Shown: one piece after another, positions 33,267 through 38,441 of the stretch
How positions within the stretch are numbered: the first letter of the stretch is position 1
Layout: each line of letters opens with the position of its first letter
Source of the DNA: Flavobacteriales bacterium
GTDB taxonomy: Bacteria > Bacteroidota > Bacteroidia > Flavobacteriales_D > Crocinitomicaceae
Reading direction: 5' to 3'
Assembly (NCBI GenBank): GCA_947474675.1
Contig: CANJKA010000027.1
Coordinates: 1 to 38,441 of the forward strand
Length of the DNA: 38,441 nt
Notes under the pieces: generated by a model
The model's input: the letters and a program-made list of their open reading frames with translations, nothing else
The model's database searches: none
What the model was told of the DNA's origin: nothing
Program-made: the position numbers and the translations under genes

Positions 33267-34691
33267 TTAAACTATTAAAGGCTCCTTTGGTTGATGAAAT
33301 CCAAATAATTCATAATATTTAATTGCTTTTACAACTTGTTCTGGAACATCATCTTCCCAATTAGTAGCATTTGCTTTAATTTTTGAAAGTACATCGTCAG
33401 ACATAATAGAAAGTAATTTTGGATCAAACTCCTCAATTGCTTCTAACTTATCATTGTCTTTCATGTATTGTAAAAGTCCGTTTAAATGTTTTGGAATTCT
33501 TAAGTTTTCTAATGAATACATTTCACCCGACTCAACATCAATAGCTGGATAAACAAATAATTTTACATTATGTCCAAATCCTCTTCCGAATGCTTCTAAT
33601 AATCCACCTGGTAAATTGTCGTAATATCGTTCATCGAAAATACTATGTAAGTTATAAATTCCTAATATAACTCCCATCTTTTTTTCTTTCGCAATTGAAG
33701 CTAAATAATCAACCATTTTATAATGCTTCAAATAATTTGAAATCATTACAGTATATCCTAAAGAGCCTAGTAATTCAGCTCTATCAACAAAATCTTTATC
33801 TAGTATTTTTCCGTCAGCAGTTAAATCTTTTAATGTAAGTTCAAAAATTACGCTAACATTTTCAGACTCTACTTCATCTTCTAACATAAAATGATTCAAA
33901 CCTGTTTCAATCATATCAATATGAACTTTAGTAACTGGTCTAAAACGTCCACGCATTAATAAAATATTTCTTTTATACAATGCAGTAGCAGGTTGTAAAA
34001 CATTCCCACATAAATCAAACATTGTAGCATCTGTCATTCCTCTTTTAACAAGATTCAAAGCGATGATTCGGTTGTCGGTATTTTCAAAATCTGGTCCTGA
34101 AACACGTAACATGTCAATTTCCATTCGATCTCTAGGCAAACGATGTACTAAATTGTCTAAAAATTTATCTAAATCATCGTTGTAAAAAAAGGCTGCATGA
34201 ATTAAATTCACTCCTAAAATTCCTAACGATTCTTGTTGAGCTTTATGACTGATATCATGCATTTTAATGTGCAAAATAATGTCATTGGGAGGAGTTTCTA
34301 AATTGAGTTGAAAGCGAAGTCCAACCCAACCGTGACCTTGATTTGTTTTATGATAATTTAAAGATTCAACCGTGTTACAAAAAGAGAAAAATCGAGCTTC
34401 TTTGTATTTTTCAGGTAAACGAAATTTCATTGTTTCGAATTCTGTTTCCAACATAGTAACCAACCTTTCTTCGCAGACATAACGAGATGCTTCTCCGTAC
34501 ATTGAATCGGAAACTTTCATATCATAAGCTGACTGTGAAAAAGCTATAGTCCCAGAACTACCACCTGCTCTAAAAAAATTTGCAACCACTTCTTGACCAG
34601 CACCAATCTCAGCAAAACAACCGTAAATATCTCTTGTCAGATTAATTTTTAAAGCCTTCTCTTCTGTAGTTAATTTATTGTCTAACCCCAT
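33267..34691 (-). CDS. Conserved uncharacterised protein (474 aa)
   Basis: A soluble protein with no signal peptide or membrane segment, starting MGLDNKLTTEEKALKINLTR and with conserved-looking blocks YGCFAEIGAGQEVVANFFRAG, SGTIAFSQSAYDMKVSDSMYG, HGWVGLRFQL, HIKMHDISHKAQQESLGILG and NLHSIFDERYYDNLPGGLLE. I recognise it as a widespread family with no established role. From memory, members are sometimes labelled TonB-dependent receptor or nicotinate-nucleotide adenylyltransferase; neither label is supported here. Paired with a WYL regulator downstream. Confidence 0.8.
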   Translation of the reverse strand: MGLDNKLTTEEKALKINLTRDIYGCFAEIGAGQEVVANFFRAGGSSGTIAFSQSAYDMKVSDSMYGEASRYVCEERLVTMLETEFETMKFRLPEKYKEARFFSFCNTVESLNYHKTNQGHGWVGLRFQLNLETPPNDIILHIKMHDISHKAQQESLGILGVNLIHAAFFYNDDLDKFLDNLVHRLPRDRMEIDMLRVSGPDFENTDNRIIALNLVKRGMTDATMFDLCGNVLQPATALYKRNILLMRGRFRPVTKVHIDMIETGLNHFMLEDEVESENVSVIFELTLKDLTADGKILDKDFVDRAELLGSLGYTVMISNYLKHYKMVDYLASIAKEKKMGVILGIYNLHSIFDERYYDNLPGGLLEAFGRGFGHNVKLFVYPAIDVESGEMYSLENLRIPKHLNGLLQYMKDNDKLEAIEEFDPKLLSIMSDDVLSKIKANATNWEDDVPEQVVKAIKYYELFGFHQPKEPLIV

Positions 34692-34807
34692 TTCTAGTAT
34701 TATAAGAATGCAAATTTATGAAAAATAAGTTTAAGAATGTGGTAGTTACAGCGATTTAGTAGAATTATTGAACATAAAAGCTGAAACGTAGAGATTTAAA
34801 CCCTTTT

Positions 34808-36118
34808 TTAGTCGTATAAAAGATAACGTTGTCGGATTTTTTTAAAATGATCTAAACCAGGTTTCCATGTAAGACGAATATCTCTGGCCGTCATTCCAGA
34901 AAGTATTTGGTCTTTAAGAACATTATTTCCAGCTAAACGATTAAAGAATGCAGGTTGATTAATAAATTCAACTGAATCACCAAGAAGAAATTTCGCTTGA
35001 ATAATCCAATTTAAATTTAACTCATAAGTTCTTTTTCTCATAGAACTCTGTAAATCATACCCATTACAAACAATATTTTCACATAAAGGATTTTTAGCAC
35101 CAAAACAAGAAATTGGAGTAAATGAATAACCTTTATAAGGAAACATAGGGTGTCCGTAAACTTCAAAAGGTCTTTCTGTACCTCTTCCGATACTAACAGT
35201 CGTAGCTTCAAACAAACATAAACTTGGATATAAAGTAATAGCAGTTTCTGAGCGAAGGTTTGGAGAAGGAGCTACTGGTAAAACATATTTTGTCTTATGT
35301 AAATAATGTTTACAAGGAACAATCCAAAGGTCACATTGCAAACTATCACTTAACCAAAACTCACCATTCACCATTAATGCATATTCACCTATCGTCATTC
35401 CGTAAACAATCGGAACAGGATCCATTCCCACAAATGATCTTTGATTCGGTTCTAAAACAGGACCATCCACATAATGACCATTAGGATTCGGACGATCCAA
35501 AACAATAATCGGTTTTTTATTTTCAGCACATGCTTCCATCACATAGTGCAATGTTGAAATATAAGTGTAAAAACGAACACCAACATCTTGAATATCGTAA
35601 ATAACAACATCTACATCTGCTAATTGCTCTGGATATGGTTTTTTATTTTTTCCATATAATGAAATTAAAGGAATTCCAGTTTTAGCATCAATTGAGCTTC
35701 CTACTTTTTCACCCGCATCGGCATCACCTCTAAATCCATGTTCAGGAGAAAAAACTTTTTGAATAGTCACTCCCAAAGAAAGCAAAGTATCAACTAGGTG
35801 AGTTTTACCAATCATACTCGTTTGATTTCCAACGATTGCAACTCTTTTTCCTTTTAATGAATCTAAATACAAATTCATCCTTTCCCCACCTAACATTGGT
35901 AAATGCAACTCGTGATAAACTGTATTTTCAATTTTAATTGTCTCAGGTAAAGGTTCAATAACAGAAACTTCAATTTTTTCAATTCTCTTTTTTTCTACCT
36001 CATTTTCAGACAATACACTACATGAAGAAATCAAAATCAATAAAATACTTTTTAGGCACAAAACCTTTGCGTACTTTAGCACTCTAAAAAGTTGTTTATT
36101 GTCATTTGAATATTTCAT
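34808..36118 (-). CDS. NamZ/DUF1343-type exo-beta-N-acetylmuramidase, lipoprotein
   Basis: Family founders (B. subtilis NamZ; Tannerella forsythia homologue) release terminal N-acetylmuramic acid from peptidoglycan fragments. Visible signatures: VAIVGNQTSMIGKTHLVDTL, KVFSPEHGFRGDADAGEKV, VVIYDIQDVGVRFYTYISTL, VLDRPNPNGHYVDGPVLEP, VAPSPNLRSETAITLYPSLC and IGRGTERPFEVYGHP. A lipobox LISSC places it in the envelope. From ATG 36118 the protein has 436 residues but a long pre-hydrophobic segment; a GTG at 36082 would give a more usual 21-residue signal and remove the overlap with the divergent permease. Function by family membership. Confidence 0.88.
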   Translation of the reverse strand: MKYSNDNKQLFRVLKYAKVLCLKSILLILISSCSVLSENEVEKKRIEKIEVSVIEPLPETIKIENTVYHELHLPMLGGERMNLYLDSLKGKRVAIVGNQTSMIGKTHLVDTLLSLGVTIQKVFSPEHGFRGDADAGEKVGSSIDAKTGIPLISLYGKNKKPYPEQLADVDVVIYDIQDVGVRFYTYISTLHYVMEACAENKKPIIVLDRPNPNGHYVDGPVLEPNQRSFVGMDPVPIVYGMTIGEYALMVNGEFWLSDSLQCDLWIVPCKHYLHKTKYVLPVAPSPNLRSETAITLYPSLCLFEATTVSIGRGTERPFEVYGHPMFPYKGYSFTPISCFGAKNPLCENIVCNGYDLQSSMRKRTYELNLNWIIQAKFLLGDSVEFINQPAFFNRLAGNNVLKDQILSGMTARDIRLTWKPGLDHFKKIRQRYLLYD

Positions 36119-37796
36119 ATCAAAGCGTATTCTCAAAAATGAGGCCGAAGGTACTAAAGTTTCCCGACCTATTGTACGTATTTCTTTACTAAGTATTGCA
36201 CTAGCAGTTGTTGTTAACTTAATTACAATTGCGGTAGTAACTGGTTTTCAACATGAAGTACGTCAAAAAGTTTCCGGTTTCGGTTCGCATGCATTTATCA
36301 TGAACACAAGTGAAAGCAGTGTTTACGAATGTGATCCAATATACAAAAATCAATCCTTTTATCCAAATTTGAAAAAAATGAATGGGGTAGCTCATGTGCA
36401 ATACGTTGCATATAAACCTGTTTTATTTCAATCCGATAAAAAAGAAATCAAGTACACTCTTTCAAACGGAAAAGACACCTCTAAAACTCAACAAGAAATT
36501 CAAGGTGCAATCATCAAAGGAGTCGGTGAAAATTTTGATTGGTCATTTTTTAAAGAACATCTCGTAAAAGGTAAATTGCCTATTTATAATGAGGAAGAAG
36601 TTTCAAATGATTTACTAATATCAACAAGAATTGCTCGTGATTTAAATTATAAAGTTGGGGATGAAATTCGTGCTTTTTTCGTAAAGAAACAACCAGTAAA
36701 AAGAATGTTTAAAGTTGTTGGTATTTACGAAACTGGGCTAGAAGAATTTGATAAAAAAATTGTAATTGGTGATATAAAAAATGTTCAAAAATTAAATGAT
36801 TGGGGAATTCAAGCTTCAATTACACTTGATGACACTTTAAATAAAGGATATCTAGTATTTAGAGGAAATATAACCGGAGGAAATGAAAATTATAGATATG
36901 ATTGGGGCAATGGCTATCAAACAGCAAGAGGACTTTCTTTTTGTCCAGTAAAAGATACAGTTATTCGTCTTATCGCTTCAGATTTCATAGTCGATATTAA
37001 TGGTAAAAATGAAGTAACTAGCATACCTGACACAGCCTACTTATCAATAAAAATAACTGGAGAAAAACAAAGTATTTGTGAATTCAATCTTAATTCAGAT
37101 GGCGAAATTCAACGAAAATACCTCAATAAAAAAGGGACAAAATATGCATTAACCTGTCCGAATAAAACACTAGAGTTTGTTCAAAAAGATGGGAAAGGAA
37201 GTTTTCAAAACTATGTCAGTGGTTTTGAAGTAACTGTCAAAAACTGGGACGACCTCGATAAAACAATCAATAGTATTAAGAAAAAAATAGAATTTATTCC
37301 TACTGAAAATTTAGAAGAATTAAAAGTAACTAGTATTATGGAAAACCAAGCAGACATCTTTGTGTGGTTGGGGTTTTTAGATTTAAACGTTTACATTATT
37401 TTAATTTTAATGATTGTAATAGGAATCATAAATATGGGGTCTGCTTTATTAGTGTTAATCTTAGTTCGAACCAATTTTATTGGAATGATGAAATCAATGG
37501 GAGCAACTAATTGGAGTATTCGAAAAATATTTTTAATTCAAGGTGCTTATTTAATTGGAAAAGGAATGATTCTTGGAAATATTGTCGCTCTTTCTTTCTG
37601 CTTCATTCAAAGTCATTTCGGAATTATGACTTTAAATCCTGAAGTCTATTATTTAAGTAAAGTCCCAATTGAACTTTCATTCATGCATTGGCTTGTTTTG
37701 AATATTGGAACACTTGTAATTTGTGTGTTAGCTCTTGTTGTACCTAGTTTTGTCATTACTCGTGTAAATCCAGTTAAAGCTATTAAATTTAATTAA
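36099..37796 (+). CDS. FtsX/LolE-type ABC transporter permease with an enlarged periplasmic domain
   Basis: A 565-residue inner membrane protein. The start SFEYFISKRILKNEAEGTKV and SRPIVRISLLSIALAVVVNL match the Bacteroidetes lipoprotein-release type permease; the C-terminal FtsX domain has three membrane spans (VYIILILMIVIGIINMGSAL, then SMGATNWSIRKIFLIQGAY, then a last span before VNPVKAIKFN). Homologues have about 410 residues; about 135 extra (roughly 237-372) sit in the periplasmic domain. The start codon is TTG 36099, chosen by fit to the family. No ATPase partner is adjacent; such permeases usually work with a LolD-like ATPase. Confidence 0.88.
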   Translation: MSFEYFISKRILKNEAEGTKVSRPIVRISLLSIALAVVVNLITIAVVTGFQHEVRQKVSGFGSHAFIMNTSESSVYECDPIYKNQSFYPNLKKMNGVAHVQYVAYKPVLFQSDKKEIKYTLSNGKDTSKTQQEIQGAIIKGVGENFDWSFFKEHLVKGKLPIYNEEEVSNDLLISTRIARDLNYKVGDEIRAFFVKKQPVKRMFKVVGIYETGLEEFDKKIVIGDIKNVQKLNDWGIQASITLDDTLNKGYLVFRGNITGGNENYRYDWGNGYQTARGLSFCPVKDTVIRLIASDFIVDINGKNEVTSIPDTAYLSIKITGEKQSICEFNLNSDGEIQRKYLNKKGTKYALTCPNKTLEFVQKDGKGSFQNYVSGFEVTVKNWDDLDKTINSIKKKIEFIPTENLEELKVTSIMENQADIFVWLGFLDLNVYIILILMIVIGIINMGSALLVLILVRTNFIGMMKSMGATNWSIRKIFLIQGAYLIGKGMILGNIVALSFCFIQSHFGIMTLNPEVYYLSKVPIELSFMHWLVLNIGTLVICVLALVVPSFVITRVNPVKAIKFN

Positions 37797-37916
37797 TTTA
37801 GTAGAATCAAAACAAATTATCTTAAGATTTCTAATAGTAAGCAGATGTAATTGTCTTTTATTCTAAAATTCTCGTAAATTTATTCTTAATTTAGAAGGAT
37901 TCAAAATAAGGATTTG

Positions 37917-37924
37917 TATCTTTG
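37917..37924 (+). promoter_or_regulatory. -7 promoter element of sufS
   Basis: TATCTTTG matches TAnnTTTG and lies 8 nt before the ATG, the same spacing as in front of tatC; the mRNA should begin close to the start codon. Confidence 0.5.
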
Positions 37925-37932
37925 CAATTGCT

Positions 37933-38441
37933 ATGATAGAAGGAAATAAAAAAAAGTTCAATGTGCGTGAAATTCGAGAGCAATTTCCGGCACTTCGCCA
38001 GTTGATTTATGGTAAAAATTTAATTTACTTTGACAACGGAGCTACGTCTCAAAAACCTCAAATGGTTTTAGATGCTATCAATCATTATTATGCAAAAGAC
38101 AATGCCAACATTCATAGAGGTGTTCATTACATGAGTCAGCAAGCAACTAATGGATATGAAGAAGCAAGAAGAACTATTCAGAACTATCTAAATGCTGAAA
38201 AATCAGAAGAAATTATTTTCACGAAAGGAACAACAGATAGTATCAATTTAGTGGCTTTTTCTTATGGTGAATTACTTTCACCAGGTGATGAAATCTTAAT
38301 CACAGCAATGGAACATCATTCAAACATTGTTCCTTGGCAAATGCTTTGTGAACGGAAAGGATGTATTTTAAAAGTGGCACCAATTAATAAAAAAGGGGAA
38401 TTAATAATGGATGAATTCGATGCTTTATTGTCGAAAAAAAC
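37933..38441 (+). CDS. sufS: Cysteine desulfurase SufS, N-terminal part (runs off the window)
   Basis: PLP enzyme that takes sulfur from cysteine for Fe-S cluster assembly. The 169 visible codons read through MIEGNKKKFNVREIREQFPA, LIYFDNGATSQKPQ, NANIHRGVHYMSQQA, IIFTKGTTDSINLVAFSYG and ITAMEHHSNIVPWQ, all typical of SufS/group II desulfurases (NIHRGVH, EHHSN with the PLP-stacking His). The catalytic Cys and PLP Lys lie outside the window. Other suf genes are not visible on this side. Confidence 0.93.
   Translation, partial: MIEGNKKKFNVREIREQFPALRQLIYGKNLIYFDNGATSQKPQMVLDAINHYYAKDNANIHRGVHYMSQQATNGYEEARRTIQNYLNAEKSEEIIFTKGTTDSINLVAFSYGELLSPGDEILITAMEHHSNIVPWQMLCERKGCILKVAPINKKGELIMDEFDALLSKK

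Noticed and set aside
33267..34691. TonB-dependent receptor label for the 474-aa protein
   Set aside because: No signal peptide, plug or barrel pattern is present; the protein is soluble.

Overview
The window is AT-rich (roughly one third G+C by eye) and reads as the chromosome of a member of Bacteroidota, class Flavobacteriia; a Crocinitomicaceae/Fluviicola-like lineage is a guess, not a demonstrated assignment. Supporting signs are a type IX secretion C-terminal domain of the gliding-associated class, a DUF5686 outer membrane protein, an IPExxxVDY protein, a DAHP synthase with C-terminal chorismate mutase, promoters of the TTG-N(17-23)-TAnnTTTG kind, and few Shine-Dalgarno sites.

Layout. 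1-901: end of an IS3-family element that has cut a helical hypothetical gene, and a small degraded ORF. 914-6377: a minus-strand aromatic amino acid operon, pheA - DAHP synthase/chorismate mutase - aroB - aroA - aroC, with short gaps or overlaps and preceded by a Phe/Tyr-rich leader peptide and a terminator. 6528-7866: asnA, preceded by two leader-peptide/terminator modules in series, both rich in Asn codons. 8041-10358: recQ. 10543-14572: plus-strand run tatC - DUF5686 protein - lptB (envelope biogenesis and export). 14703-15142: two tiny paralogous lipoproteins. 15281-18220: Omp85-type outer membrane protein and an acyltransferase-3 protein. 18221-19047: gene-free stretch with a degenerate ORF, a duplicated 27-bp block and strong inverted repeats. 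19048-23824: gcvP, pyk and the IPExxxVDY gene. 24153-30075: a 51-aa membrane protein, a radical SAM/SPASM protein, a large PKD protein exported by type IX secretion, an NAD(P)-binding sugar-epimerase-like protein and pdhB. 30311-34691: a large helical protein, a nested inverted repeat, a WYL regulator and a conserved uncharacterised 474-aa protein. 34808-37796: divergent NamZ-type lipoprotein and FtsX/LolE-type permease. 37933-end: start of sufS.

The most striking signal is regulatory. Three leader modules (6224-6334, 7579-7718, 7736-7842) share one plan: a short peptide with a run of regulatory codons, a CAC (His) codon two codons from a TGA stop, a GGAA(A)G element 2-4 nt after the stop that can pair with the terminator's 5' arm, an inner helper stem, and a CTTTCC/CTTCC-based terminator. 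The Phe/Tyr and distal Asn leaders are alike enough at base level to suggest one ancestral cassette re-specified by codon change. Two Asn attenuators in tandem before asnA is an unusual arrangement that I have not seen described. No tRNA, rRNA or CRISPR array was seen.
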